DNA of 64,000 nt, from positions 8,556,001 to 8,620,000 of the forward strand of contig NZ_JARUMJ010000001.1 in the NCBI RefSeq assembly GCF_036898465.1, in the 5' to 3' direction. Source of the DNA: Streptomyces sp. B21-105 (GTDB lineage Bacteria; Actinomycetota; Actinomycetes; Streptomycetales; Streptomycetaceae). The translations under genes and the position numbers were made by a program. The notes beneath the pieces were generated by a model. The model was not told the DNA's origin, did no database searches, and saw nothing but the letters and a program-made list of their open reading frames with translations. The number at the start of each line of letters is the position of its first letter. Position 1 is the stretch's first letter. Of this stretch, positions 1 through 7,714 are shown piece after piece.

Positions 1-991
1 GGCCCACCACAAGGTCCACGACGAGCAGTGGACGGGCCTGCCGCTGTTGCCGGACGACGACCCGCAAAAGCGCGAGCTGCACCCGCCGACGACCACCGCG
101 ACCCTCAACCTGGCCGCTGCCGCCGCCCAGGCGGCCCGGCTCTACAAGCCCTACGACAAGGCGTTCGCGGCGAAGGCGCTGCAGGCGGCGCGCACCGCCT
201 GGGCGGCCGCCGTGGCGCACCCGAAGGTGTACGCCGACCCGGCCGACGCCACCGGCGGCGGCGCCTACAACGACGACGACGCGACCGACGAGTTCTACTG
301 GGCGGCGGCCGAGCTGTACCTGACCACGGGGGAGAAGCAGTACGCCGACTTCGTCGCCGGCTCGCCCGTGCACACCGCCGACGTGTTCGTCCCCTACGGA
401 TTCGACTGGTCGCGCACGGCCGCCGCGGGGCGGCTCGACCTCGCCCTCGTGCCCAGCAAGCTGCCGGGACGGGACAAGGTGCGCCGGTCGGTGGTGCGCG
501 GCGCGGACACGTATCTGGCCGCCCTGGCGGCACAGCCGTACGGCATGCCCTACGCACCCGACGGCAACCGCTACGACTGGGGCTCCAGTCACCAGGTCCT
601 GAACAACGCCGTGGTCATCGCCACCGCCTACGACCTGACCGGCGCGTCCAAGTACCGTGACGGGGCCGTCGAGAGCATGGACTACGTCCTCGGCCGCAAC
701 GCCCTGAACATGTCGTACGTCACCGGCTACGGCGAGGTGAACTCCCACCGCCAGCACAGCCGTTGGTACGCCCACCAGCTCGACCCGAACCTGCCGGACC
801 CGCCGGCCGGAACGCTTGCGGGCGGACCGAACTCGAGCATTCAGGACCCCTACGCGCAGGGCAAGCTCCAGGGGTGCGTCGGGCAGTTCTGCTACATCGA
901 CGACATTCAGTCCTGGTCGACGAACGAGACCGCGATCAACTGGAATGCGGCGCTGGCCCGGATGGCGTCCTTCGTGGCGGATCAGCAATAG
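1..991 (+). CDS. Glycoside hydrolase family 9 cellulase, C-terminal part
   Basis: This is the C-terminal part of a secreted GH9 endoglucanase, which hydrolyses beta-1,4-glucan outside the cell. The reading frame is open from base 2 and the N-terminus lies before the window. Visible family features are the [15 protein letters not shown] helix of the (alpha/alpha)6 barrel, the [17 protein letters not shown] stretch that holds the conserved His/Arg substrate-binding residues, and near the C-terminus [14 protein letters not shown], which carries the catalytic acid Glu (family form NEVAIDWN). No carbohydrate-binding module follows the catalytic domain, so any CBM must be upstream. The next gene is about 100 bp away on the same strand but has its own promoter-like sequence, so it is probably not in the same operon. 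Confidence 0.93.
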   Translation, partial: AHHKVHDEQWTGLPLLPDDDPQKRELHPPTTTATLNLAAAAAQAARLYKPYDKAFAAKALQAARTAWAAAVAHPKVYADPADATGGGAYNDDDATDEFYWAAAELYLTTGEKQYADFVAGSPVHTADVFVPYGFDWSRTAAAGRLDLALVPSKLPGRDKVRRSVVRGADTYLAALAAQPYGMPYAPDGNRYDWGSSHQVLNNAVVIATAYDLTGASKYRDGAVESMDYVLGRNALNMSYVTGYGEVNSHRQHSRWYAHQLDPNLPDPPAGTLAGGPNSSIQDPYAQGKLQGCVGQFCYIDDIQSWSTNETAINWNAALARMASFVADQQ

Positions 992-1032
992 GACGCGACC
1001 GGTCGGGAGCGAGCACGGACCGAACATCTTCT

Positions 1033-1093
1033 GGTACCGCGCGGTCGCCAGTTTGACCTGGGAATATTTACGAGTAAGTACCCGCGCGGTACC
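1033..1093 (+). promoter_or_regulatory. Inverted-repeat operator and promoter of the RHH/Fic-like pair
   Basis: A perfect 12-bp inverted repeat (GGTACCGCGCGG at 1033-1044 and its complement at 1082-1093) frames a -35-like TTGACC (1053-1058) and a weak -10-like TAAGTA (1075-1080, 16-bp spacer). The downstream arm directly abuts the GTG at 1094. RHH antitoxins commonly bind such paired sites to repress their own operon, so this is the expected autoregulatory operator. The repeat is seen; its binding protein is inferred. Confidence 0.6.
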
Positions 1094-1348
1094 GTGAAGG
1101 ACATGCCAGCCCTCAATGTGGAGTTCAGCGATCGCGAGCTGGAGGACCTGCGGCAGATCGCCAAGGAACGCGGTACGTCGATGAAGGCACTCGTGCGGGA
1201 GGCGGCCGCGGCCGACATCGCGCGGCACCGGGCGCTGCAGGAGGGCGCGGAGGAATTCCGCAGGTTCTTCGCGTCCCACGCCGACGAGTTCGCGGCCGCC
1301 TTCCCCGACGACGAGCGTGCCGCGACGAGCGTGGGGCGGGTCGCCTGA
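1094..1348 (+). CDS. Ribbon-helix-helix (CopG-like) antitoxin-type protein
   Basis: This short acidic protein (84 aa from GTG 1094; 81 aa from ATG 1103) has the N-terminal pattern of an RHH DNA-binding fold: a beta-strand (ALNVEFSD), then a helix (ELEDLRQIAKERG) and a second helix (TSMKALVREAAAADIARHR). The acidic, helical C-terminal half (EFRRFFASHADEFAAAFPDDE) would fit toxin binding. It lies 3 nt upstream of the Fic/Doc-like gene, the usual antitoxin-toxin order, and is preceded by a mirror-image operator. The start is uncertain: GTG 1094 would be nearly leaderless, while ATG 1103 has GAAGG only 2 nt upstream. Antitoxin function is inferred from fold and context. Confidence 0.7.
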   Translation: MKDMPALNVEFSDRELEDLRQIAKERGTSMKALVREAAAADIARHRALQEGAEEFRRFFASHADEFAAAFPDDERAATSVGRVA

Positions 1349-1351
1349 CCG

Positions 1352-1729
1352 ATGACAGCCGTCATCCACATCGACGTGCCCTGGCTGCTCCAGCGCCATG
1401 AAGAGGTCCTGCCCGAGCAGCCCACCGTCAACGACTTCTCGGCCCTCGTCGCCGCCGTCGCCCGGCACCGGGTCGATCCGCCCAAACTGGGCGTGGACTC
1501 CGACCCCGCCTGGCGGGCGGCAGCGCTGCTGCACACGCTCACCCTGCTCAGGCCACTGCCCTCGGCCAACGCCCGCTTCGCCTGTGCGACGGCGGTGGCG
1601 TACATGTTCACCAGCGGCGTCGGCATCGATCCGCCGTACGGCGCGCTCGTCGACCTCGCCCGGGATCTCCTCGACGGGAAGACCGACGTCTACGGCGCGG
1701 CCGACCGGCTGCGCTCCTGGCAGATATAG
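1352..1729 (+). CDS. Fic/Doc-like protein with degenerate active site
   Basis: This 125-aa protein follows the RHH gene by 3 nt and resembles small Doc-type Fic proteins. Fic enzymes transfer AMP or phosphate to target proteins using an HxFx(D/N)(G/A)NxR loop. Here the loop reads RPLPSANARFA (about residues 67-77): Asn, Arg and the helix after it are kept, but the catalytic His position is Arg and the acidic/Asn metal ligand is Ser. The C-terminus (VDLARDLLDGKTDVYGAADRLRSW) is helical. It could be an inactive toxin relative, a partner that binds the RHH protein, or an enzyme with another chemistry. Operon position supports a toxin-antitoxin origin. Confidence 0.65.
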   Translation: MTAVIHIDVPWLLQRHEEVLPEQPTVNDFSALVAAVARHRVDPPKLGVDSDPAWRAAALLHTLTLLRPLPSANARFACATAVAYMFTSGVGIDPPYGALVDLARDLLDGKTDVYGAADRLRSWQI

Positions 1730-2211
1730 CGCGGGTCGCCACGGGACGCCTGGGACCCGTCCTGAGGAAGACCTTCCGGGCCGCCGGCCGAGGGCGGGAG
1801 GAACAGGGCCGGCGGCCGTTTCGCGCAGGAGAGCCGCCGTCCTGCGCGGGGCCTTTCGAGGAAGTGGCCGGTTCCAGCCAACTACCGGGGCCGGTGCGGC
1901 GGGAGCGTGCGCACGGCCCCGCCGCGTGCGCGCGTTTCGCACGGGGCGCAAGAAGGGATTCCGGCCGGGACGCCCGACTTCTCAAAAAGGCCGCCGTACG
2001 AGGTGGGAGCGAGGTGGGAGCCGCTTTTCGCTTATCGACTTTTCATCAACAAAGGGCCCTCCCGGCCTTCGCCTTGTTGTGCGCGACTTAGTTGTGCAAT
2101 GGTGAACCACCCGTGCGGGTGGTCATGGCCGGACCCCCTGCGTTCGTCGGCGGAGGCGAATTGGCGCTCCCTGCCCGCACCGAACAGGTACGTACCAAAG
2201 GAACTCGCTCA
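1730..2211. other. Intergenic region, no gene seen
   Basis: About 480 bp without a convincing reading frame. It ends with a lower-GC stretch (about 2030-2100) that probably carries the promoter of the following gene, and a small hairpin (ACCACCCG at 2106-2113 pairing with 2116-2123) that would lie in its leader. The AAAGGA at 2197-2202 is the ribosome binding site for the GTG at 2212. Confidence 0.5.
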
Positions 2212-3843
2212 GTGCCCACCCCTCAGCCTCCGCTTCCGCCTTACCCCCCGCCGGGCCAGGGCCCCGGAGAGTCCGACGAATCCCTCGCCGCCGGAATACG
2301 CGGCGGCGCGGACAGTGAGGTCGCCCAGTACACGGCGCTGCTGATCGCCCGGCACTGGCGGCCGGTGCACGAGTACGCGGTCATCTGCCTGGCCTCCTCC
2401 GGAAGCGTCGCGTCGATGATCACCGCCGCCGCCTTCCACCAGGTCTTCGACCGGCTCAAGCTGGGCGAGCCGGGCACCGCGCTGCGCCCCCGACTGCTGG
2501 TGACCGTACGGGACATGGCACGGCTGTGGTCCGCCGACGAGCAGCTGTCGGGCGTCCTGCCGGTGCTGCGCAAACCGGCCGGGGCCCGGGGCATGCGCAC
2601 CGCGAAGTCCATGACGCCGGAGAACCGGGTACTGGCGGAACGCTCGTTCCAGGGCCTCCCCGCGGTCGCCCGCTGCGTGCTGTGGCACGTGGAGGTCGAG
2701 GCCGAACAGGTCACCGTCGCGGCCGGACTGCTCGGCATGGACACCGAGACCGTGTCCGCGGCCCTCGAACAGGCCCGCGACAAGCTCCGCGAGGGCGTCG
2801 TGCGCGCCCACCGGGAACTCGCGCCGAGCAAGGACTGCGGCTTCTACAACCGACTGCTGGACGTGCCGATCCGGCGCGGCGGCGAACTCCTGCCCGACGT
2901 GCGCAAGCATCTGGACGAGTGCCGCTACTGCCGTTCCGCGGCCGAACAGCTCGGCGGCTTCGAGAACGGCCTCGGCCTGCTGCTCGCCGAGGCCGTGCTC
3001 GGCTGGGGCGCCCGCCGCTACCACGACACCCGGCCGGGCCGGTCGCGTCAGCAGACCGTCCGTCTCAAGGGCTCGGCGCGGCACCGCGGCGGCGGAACCC
3101 GAGGCAGGGGCGGCGCCCTGCTCTCGAAAATCCCCTCGCCGCGCCGGCGCGCGTCCGACGGCCCGCGCTCACCGCGCAGGCTGTTCGCCGGCGTCGGACT
3201 GGCCTCGGCCGGCCTGGTGACCACCCTGCTCGCGGCCGGTCTGTGGACGGACGGCGGCAGCGCCGACCCCGCCTCTTCCACCAGCGGTGCTCCTGGCACC
3301 GACTCGCAGGCCGCCACCGCCTCGCCGACCGCCCCCGGCACCGCCCGCATGCCCGCCACGCCCCGGCAGACCAGGCTGCGCAACGCCGCCGCGGACCTGT
3401 GTCTGGACGTCCGCGGCGAGGCGAAGGCGGGCGCGTCGGTCGAGCTGGCGGGCTGCTCGTCCGAGGCGACCCAGCAGTGGTCGTACGACGACGACGGTCA
3501 GCTGCGCAGCGTGGCTCAGCCCGACCTGTGCGTGGACTCGCACGTGGACGCCGGCGTGGTCATCCTCGGCGGATGCGTCGACGCCACCGACGCCCGCGGT
3601 GAGGACGTCCGCTACGACCTCACCGTGCAGGGCGAGTTGCTGCCCCGCTGGGACGAGGCGCTCGCTCTCGCCCCGGCCGGTGAGAGCGCTGGCAGCGACC
3701 TGGTGGTGAAGGTGCGCGACCACTCGACGGGCCAGCGCTGGCTGACCGACGTCCCCGCGGCGAGCCCGGGCTCCCTCGCGGTCACCGGGACCGACGCGCC
3801 GCCCTCGGCCCGCCCCGTCGACCTGACGGACGGGGCCGTCTGA
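2212..3843 (+). CDS. Sigma-like / zinc anti-sigma-like / transmembrane / ricin-lectin fusion protein
   Basis: The 543-aa product combines modules usually on separate proteins. The N-terminal ~210 residues look like a diverged ECF sigma factor (region-2-like helices, then a region-4-like segment ending in ARDKLREGVVRAHREL). Around residues 230-240 there is HLDECRYC, the HxxxCxxC zinc motif of ZAS anti-sigma factors. A basic Pro/Arg-rich linker leads to one transmembrane helix (about 323-345), a Ser/Thr/Pro linker, and an extracellular beta-trefoil ricin-like domain (about 385-510) with QQW and QRW motifs. The start is set by AAAGGA 9 nt before GTG 2212; the frame stays open further upstream without good signals. 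I infer a membrane sensor that links carbohydrate binding outside to transcription inside. No partner gene is adjacent. Confidence 0.75.
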   Translation: MPTPQPPLPPYPPPGQGPGESDESLAAGIRGGADSEVAQYTALLIARHWRPVHEYAVICLASSGSVASMITAAAFHQVFDRLKLGEPGTALRPRLLVTVRDMARLWSADEQLSGVLPVLRKPAGARGMRTAKSMTPENRVLAERSFQGLPAVARCVLWHVEVEAEQVTVAAGLLGMDTETVSAALEQARDKLREGVVRAHRELAPSKDCGFYNRLLDVPIRRGGELLPDVRKHLDECRYCRSAAEQLGGFENGLGLLLAEAVLGWGARRYHDTRPGRSRQQTVRLKGSARHRGGGTRGRGGALLSKIPSPRRRASDGPRSPRRLFAGVGLASAGLVTTLLAAGLWTDGGSADPASSTSGAPGTDSQAATASPTAPGTARMPATPRQTRLRNAAADLCLDVRGEAKAGASVELAGCSSEATQQWSYDDDGQLRSVAQPDLCVDSHVDAGVVILGGCVDATDARGEDVRYDLTVQGELLPRWDEALALAPAGESAGSDLVVKVRDHSTGQRWLTDVPAASPGSLAVTGTDAPPSARPVDLTDGAV

Positions 3844-3970
3844 GGCTCGGTCCGTCCGAGGTTCGGTCCGTCCACGGCCAGGTCCGGTCTGGTCCCGTCT
3901 GTCCGGCCTCATGCCCTGCCGGCCCTGCCCGGTCGGTCCGGTCCGGGTCCGGGCGGGTGCGCGCGGGCCG

Positions 3971-5140
3971 TCAGCCGGAGTCCTCGACGAGGTCGTCGGG
4001 GCCGACGGTCGACGGGCGGCGGTGGCCGCAGAGAGCCAGTGTGAGGTCGAACTCGGCGAGCAGGCAGCGGATCACGTGCTCGACACCGGACTGCCCGTCC
4101 AGGCCGAGCCCGTAGACGTAGGGCCGGCCGAGCAGAACCGCCTGTGCGCCGAGGGCGAGGGCCTTGAAGACGTCGTCGCCGGTGCGCACCCCGCTGTCGA
4201 ACAGCACGCTCAGCCGGTCGCCGACCGCCCGCGCCACCCGGGGCAGCGCGTCGGCGGCCGCCACCGAGCCGGCCACCTGCCGGCCGCCGTGGTTGGAGAC
4301 CACCACGCCGTCCATCCCGGCGTCCGCCGCCAGCCGGGCGTCGTCCGGGTGCAGCACACCCTTGAGGACGATCGGGCCGTCCCAGTTCTCCCGCAGGAAC
4401 GCCAGGTCCGGCCAGGTCTTGCCGGGGTCTGCGAACAGGTTCACGAAGTGCAGCACAGCCGCGTTGGGGTCCTCGTGCACGGGCTTGGCGAGGCCCGCGG
4501 TGAAGGCGGCGTCGGTGAAGTAGTTGGCCGTGCCCACGCCGTGCAGGAACGGCAGATAGGCCTGGTCGAGGTCGCGGGGCCGCCAGGCCAGCATCGGGGT
4601 GTCGAGGGTGACGACCAGCACCGTGAAGCCGCTCGCCCTCGCCCGGCTCAGAAAGCTGCGGGTGACCTCACGGTCCTTGGACCAGTACAGCTGGAACCAG
4701 CGCTCGGCGTCCCCCATCGCCTCGGCCACCTGCTCGATCGGCGTGCTGGACGCCGACGACAGGATGTACGGGACGCCGTGAGCCGCCGCCGCCCGGGCCG
4801 CAGCGGACTCCGCCTCCGGATGCATGATCGACAGCACGCCGACAGGCGCCAGCGCCAGCGGGGCGGGCAGTGCGCGGCCCAGCACCTCGACCGAGAGGTC
4901 CCGCTCGTGCACGTCGCGCAGCATGCGCGGCACGATCCGGCGGCGCTCCAGGGCCGTCCGGTTCGCCCGCGCCGTGCTGCCGTCGCCCGCGCTGCCCGCG
5001 ACATAGCCGACCGGCCCCGGCCCCAGCCGCTGCTCGGTGAGCTCCTCCAGCCGGGTCAGGTCGGTGGGCAGCCGGGGGACCGCGCCGGTCATCCCGTTGA
5101 GATAGATCTCGTACTGGAAGTCCCCCCAGTGCTTGCCCAT
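3971..5140 (-). CDS. FMN-dependent alpha-hydroxy-acid oxidising enzyme, lactate 2-monooxygenase type
   Basis: The 389-aa cytoplasmic TIM-barrel flavoenzyme belongs to the lactate oxidase / glycolate oxidase family. The lactate 2-monooxygenase type decarboxylates L-lactate to acetate, CO2 and water. Evidence: the WFQLYWSKDREVT flavin-binding strand, the insert GFTVLVVTLDTPMLAWRPRD, the catalytic base His and Arg in SNHGGRQVAG, and the FMN-phosphate loop VLFDSGVRTGDDVFKALALGA. ATG 5140 (MGKHWGDFQYEIYLNG) fits the family start; the frame is open further upstream but that part is low-complexity. It is monocistronic and converges with the sigma/ricin gene. The exact hydroxy acid is inferred from sequence type. 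Confidence 0.85.
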   Translation of the reverse strand: MGKHWGDFQYEIYLNGMTGAVPRLPTDLTRLEELTEQRLGPGPVGYVAGSAGDGSTARANRTALERRRIVPRMLRDVHERDLSVEVLGRALPAPLALAPVGVLSIMHPEAESAAARAAAAHGVPYILSSASSTPIEQVAEAMGDAERWFQLYWSKDREVTRSFLSRARASGFTVLVVTLDTPMLAWRPRDLDQAYLPFLHGVGTANYFTDAAFTAGLAKPVHEDPNAAVLHFVNLFADPGKTWPDLAFLRENWDGPIVLKGVLHPDDARLAADAGMDGVVVSNHGGRQVAGSVAAADALPRVARAVGDRLSVLFDSGVRTGDDVFKALALGAQAVLLGRPYVYGLGLDGQSGVEHVIRCLLAEFDLTLALCGHRRPSTVGPDDLVEDSG

Positions 5141-5561
5141 CCGTCCGTCCCGTCTCTCGTCGTCCCGTTGCGCGGGGTGTGGTGGTGCGCGGGTGCGGTG
5201 GTGCCGCAGGGGCGACCATACCGGCGGGTCGGTGCCGTGGTCCGGCCCGTGACGGCTCATGACGGCTCGCTTCGAAGAGATCGTCGGGCCCGTGAGGGCG
5301 TTAGCGGAATGTTTCAGGCCGATTAACGAAGCTATGAGAACCGGTCATCGAACCGATCGAAGGGATCATGAAGCGCTTGTTTTCGGCGTTGGAACGTTCG
5401 AAGTTGGTGACTTCGCGCCACTGATTCAATACGCAAGGTTACTGAAACCCATGGGGTCGATGTGAGTTTCGGCAGCGGACTCGGCAGACTCGCGCTCGCC
5501 GCGTTCGGCACCGACCGAGTCGGACCGGCACACCCCCGAATCGAGCGGAAGGATGCACACA
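5141..5561. other. Divergent intergenic region with an AT-richer patch and a possible 18-codon ORF
   Basis: This 420-bp gap lies between the divergent oxidase and protease-inhibitor genes. Bases about 5310-5460 are clearly less GC-rich than the flanks and probably hold promoters for both. Within it, ATG 5368 to TGA 5424 would encode MKRLFSALERSKLVTSRH, preceded by AAGGGA; codons such as TTG and TTT are atypical for this genome. I see no further evidence that it is translated. Confidence 0.35.
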
Positions 5562-5996
5562 ATGCGGAACACCGCGCGCTGGGCAGCGACCCTCGGCCTC
5601 ACGGCCGCAACCGTCTGCGGATCCCTCACCGGATCCGCGCTCGCCGCCCCGGCCGCAGCGCCGACCTCCCTGTACGCCCCGTCGGCACTCGTGCTGACCG
5701 TGGGGCACGGAGAGACCGCCGCCACCGCCGACGCGGCCCGGGCCGTCACCCTGAGCTGCGCTCCGACGCCCTCCGGCACGCACCCGGCCGCCGCCCTGGC
5801 CTGCGCCGAACTGCGCTCGGCCGGCGGCGACCCGGAGCTCCTGGCGGGCCCGGGCCATGCCGTGTGCACCCGGCAGTACGACCCGGTGGTCGTCACCGTG
5901 GACGGCGTGTGGCAGGGCAAGCGCGTCGTCTTCGCGCACACCTTCGCCAACGAGTGCGTGAAGAACGCTGCCGAGAGCAGCCTCTTCGCGTTCTGA
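5562..5996 (+). CDS. sti1: Subtilisin inhibitor-like (SSI family) secreted protease inhibitor
   Basis: This is a secreted standard-mechanism serine-protease inhibitor of the SSI (I16) family. The 144-aa precursor starts at ATG 5562 (GGAAGG 9 nt upstream), preferred over ATG 5553. It has a signal peptide (residues 1-28, cleavage near SALA/AP) followed by the canonical SLYAPSALVLTVGHG. Cysteines at 66/81 and 102/132 have the SSI spacing of 15 and 30, giving the two conserved disulfides. The reactive-site loop is CTR-QYDP with P1 = Arg104, which predicts trypsin-like rather than subtilisin-type specificity. The C-terminus SSLFAF matches the family. It acts outside the cell, probably on the producer's own secreted trypsin-like proteases. 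It is monocistronic, with a convergent neighbour and a shared terminator. Confidence 0.96.
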   Translation: MRNTARWAATLGLTAATVCGSLTGSALAAPAAAPTSLYAPSALVLTVGHGETAATADAARAVTLSCAPTPSGTHPAAALACAELRSAGGDPELLAGPGHAVCTRQYDPVVVTVDGVWQGKRVVFAHTFANECVKNAAESSLFAF

Positions 5997-6150
5997 GGAC
6001 CGGGATCACGTGGTCCCCGTGGACACCGAGGCAGGCTCGTGAAGTGGGGAGTGCGAGCCCCTGACGCGGGACCGCCGTGATCTCGTACCCGGAGGCCGGA
6101 CCGGTGGTGTGGGGCTGCCGCCGGCCTCCGGGCTTTCTCGTGCACCACCC

Positions 6151-6178
6151 GGCCGCACCCGCCTGCGCGGGTGCGGCC
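6151..6178. terminator. Bidirectional terminator hairpin
   Basis: A 12-bp perfect stem (GGCCGCACCCGC, loop CTGC) lies between the convergent inhibitor and CDGSH genes, 18 nt beyond the CDGSH stop. A second possible stem (CCGGAGGCCGG with its complement) lies just before it. There is no U-tract, as is usual in this genome. Confidence 0.65.
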
Positions 6179-6196
6179 CTCGCACGCCATGACCTG

Positions 6197-6400
6197 TCAG
6201 GAACGCTCGCGGTCCCGGTGGCTGGTGTCGCACCAGGGATAGCGGCGGCTGCGCCGACAGGTGCACAGGGCCACCCGGAAGCGGTCGGAGGAGACGGTGG
6301 TGCCGTCCTCCAGTTCCACCTCCACCGGGCCCTCGACGAGCAGGGGCCCGCTGCGTCGGACGCTGATCCGGCAGGGCCTGTCGGCGGGGGAGTTCGACAC
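6197..6400 (-). CDS. CDGSH-type iron-sulfur protein
   Basis: This 67-aa protein carries a single CDGSH-like cluster-binding motif, CTCRRSRRYPWCDTSH (about residues 46-61), with the three Cys and one His ligands of the family. The usual CDGSH is CDTSH here. An N-terminal beta segment (ISVRRSGPLLVEGPVEVEL) matches small bacterial CDGSH proteins that hold a redox-active 2Fe-2S cluster. GTG 6400 is used; GAGGAG lies about 13 nt upstream, a little far. It follows the iron-containing redox enzyme gene on the same strand with a gap of about 110 nt, and the two are likely co-transcribed. Its redox partner is not known from sequence. Confidence 0.85.
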   Translation of the reverse strand: MSNSPADRPCRISVRRSGPLLVEGPVEVELEDGTTVSSDRFRVALCTCRRSRRYPWCDTSHRDRERS

Positions 6401-6512
6401 GGGCGACCACCAGCTCCTCGTTCTCGTCGTTTGTCGTTGCTCCTCGTCGTTTCCCGTCCTCGGCTCCCGACGCCTCTCGACGCATCTCGTCGTCGTGGGG
6501 CGGCGGGGCCGG

Positions 6513-7529
6513 TCAGGAGACGCGGGCGGTCCCCCGCTCGGGCAGCGGGATCCGCAGGGAGGACCCGCCCGAGCGCCAGGCGGCCAGCAGCCGGTCGCCG
6601 AGGCGGTCCTCCAGCATCCCGGTCGCGTCGACGCCGAAGGCGATGTCGGCCGCGAGGTGGGGCTCCTCCTCGAGGAGGCCGGCGATGACCTCGTGGCGCA
6701 CGACCTGTTCGTGGACGGCGTCCGCCTCGACGTGCTCGTCGTAGAAGTGCACGGCGGCGGGGCCGGCGTCCGCGCGGCGCATCGCCCGGGCGAGCCGCCG
6801 CGAGCCGGGCGAGGAGGTGATCTCCACCGCCGCGAAGTGTCCGACGAGTGCGCCCCGCAGGGACCTGTGCAGGCCGAACAGGGACATCATGTTGACCACG
6901 GCCAGTGTCTGCGCGCACGCCGCGTCCAGATAGCGGCCGTAGCCGGTGTCCAGCCCCAGGTCCGCCATCAGGTCCGCGAAGAGCCGGGCGTGCACGCGCT
7001 CGGGCCGGCCGCCGCCGTACTCGTCGAACTCCACCGCGGCCATGGCGGCCTTGGCCCGGCCCCACAGCCGAGGCAGCACCCACGCGTGCGGGTCCGCCTC
7101 CTTGAGGTGGTACAGGGAGCGCTGCGCCGCGTACTCGCGCAGCTGCCAGGCCTCGCCCTCGGCGGCCAGGAAGTGGCTGACCCCCGTGCCCTCGACGGGC
7201 TCCACGAGGATCTCCGCCAGCGCTTCGTCGAGGGAGGCGTGGACCGGTGTGTCCGTGCGCAGGGCGGTCAGGAAGCGGTGTTCCAGCGCGGCCCGGACCC
7301 GCAGCAGGGCCGGGTCCCACTCGAGGTCCGGGGACACCCCGGCGAAACCGCGGTAGTGCAGCTCGTAGCAGAGGTACAGGGCCAGCTGGAGGTCGTCGCC
7401 GTACGGGGAGGCGGACGCCGCCGCCTCGGTCGCCGGGAGGGGGCCCGCGTCCTCCAGGTACGCGCGGACGGCCGTGGAGAGCGGGCCTCGGGGGGCCGGC
7501 AGCGGCGGTCCGGCAAGGTCGTGTGCCAT
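6513..7529 (-). CDS. Haem-oxygenase-like iron-containing redox enzyme
   Basis: The 338-aa all-helical protein fits the haem-oxygenase-like di-iron fold (iron-containing redox enzyme family). It shows the family pattern of spaced carboxylate and His residues in helices, for example YLCYELHYRGFAG, FHEYGGG-like VEFDEYGGG, and HFYDEHVEADAVHEQVVRHEV. Proteins of this fold use two irons to oxidise varied substrates; the substrate here cannot be predicted. The start ATG 7529 (MAHDLAGPP) is the first good Met; the same frame stays open upstream through the MFS gene only as an artefact of high GC. Its partner is the downstream CDGSH gene, which suggests the cluster protein may deliver electrons. A terminator separates it from the upstream exporter. 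Confidence 0.8.
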   Translation of the reverse strand: MAHDLAGPPLPAPRGPLSTAVRAYLEDAGPLPATEAAASASPYGDDLQLALYLCYELHYRGFAGVSPDLEWDPALLRVRAALEHRFLTALRTDTPVHASLDEALAEILVEPVEGTGVSHFLAAEGEAWQLREYAAQRSLYHLKEADPHAWVLPRLWGRAKAAMAAVEFDEYGGGRPERVHARLFADLMADLGLDTGYGRYLDAACAQTLAVVNMMSLFGLHRSLRGALVGHFAAVEITSSPGSRRLARAMRRADAGPAAVHFYDEHVEADAVHEQVVRHEVIAGLLEEEPHLAADIAFGVDATGMLEDRLGDRLLAAWRSGGSSLRIPLPERGTARVS

Positions 7530-7643
7530 GCGGGCCGGGTACCCCGCGGGCGACGGAACACCCCCTCGGCCTGCGGTGGGACGGCGGTGGGTCCGCCCGG
7601 GGAATCCGGCACGGGGAGGGGCATCGGCACAGGGAAAGACGGG

Positions 7644-7676
7644 GGAGGCCGCCGTCCGGTGCGGACGGCGGCCTCC
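7644..7676 (-). terminator. Terminator after the MFS exporter
   Basis: A perfect 15-bp stem (GGAGGCCGCCGTCCG, loop GTG) lies 39 nt past the exporter stop codon and before the start of the redox-enzyme gene, so the two are probably separate transcripts. Confidence 0.75.
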
Positions 7677-7714
7677 TCTCCCCGGTGGGCGGCTCCCGCG
7701 CCCGATACGGCACG

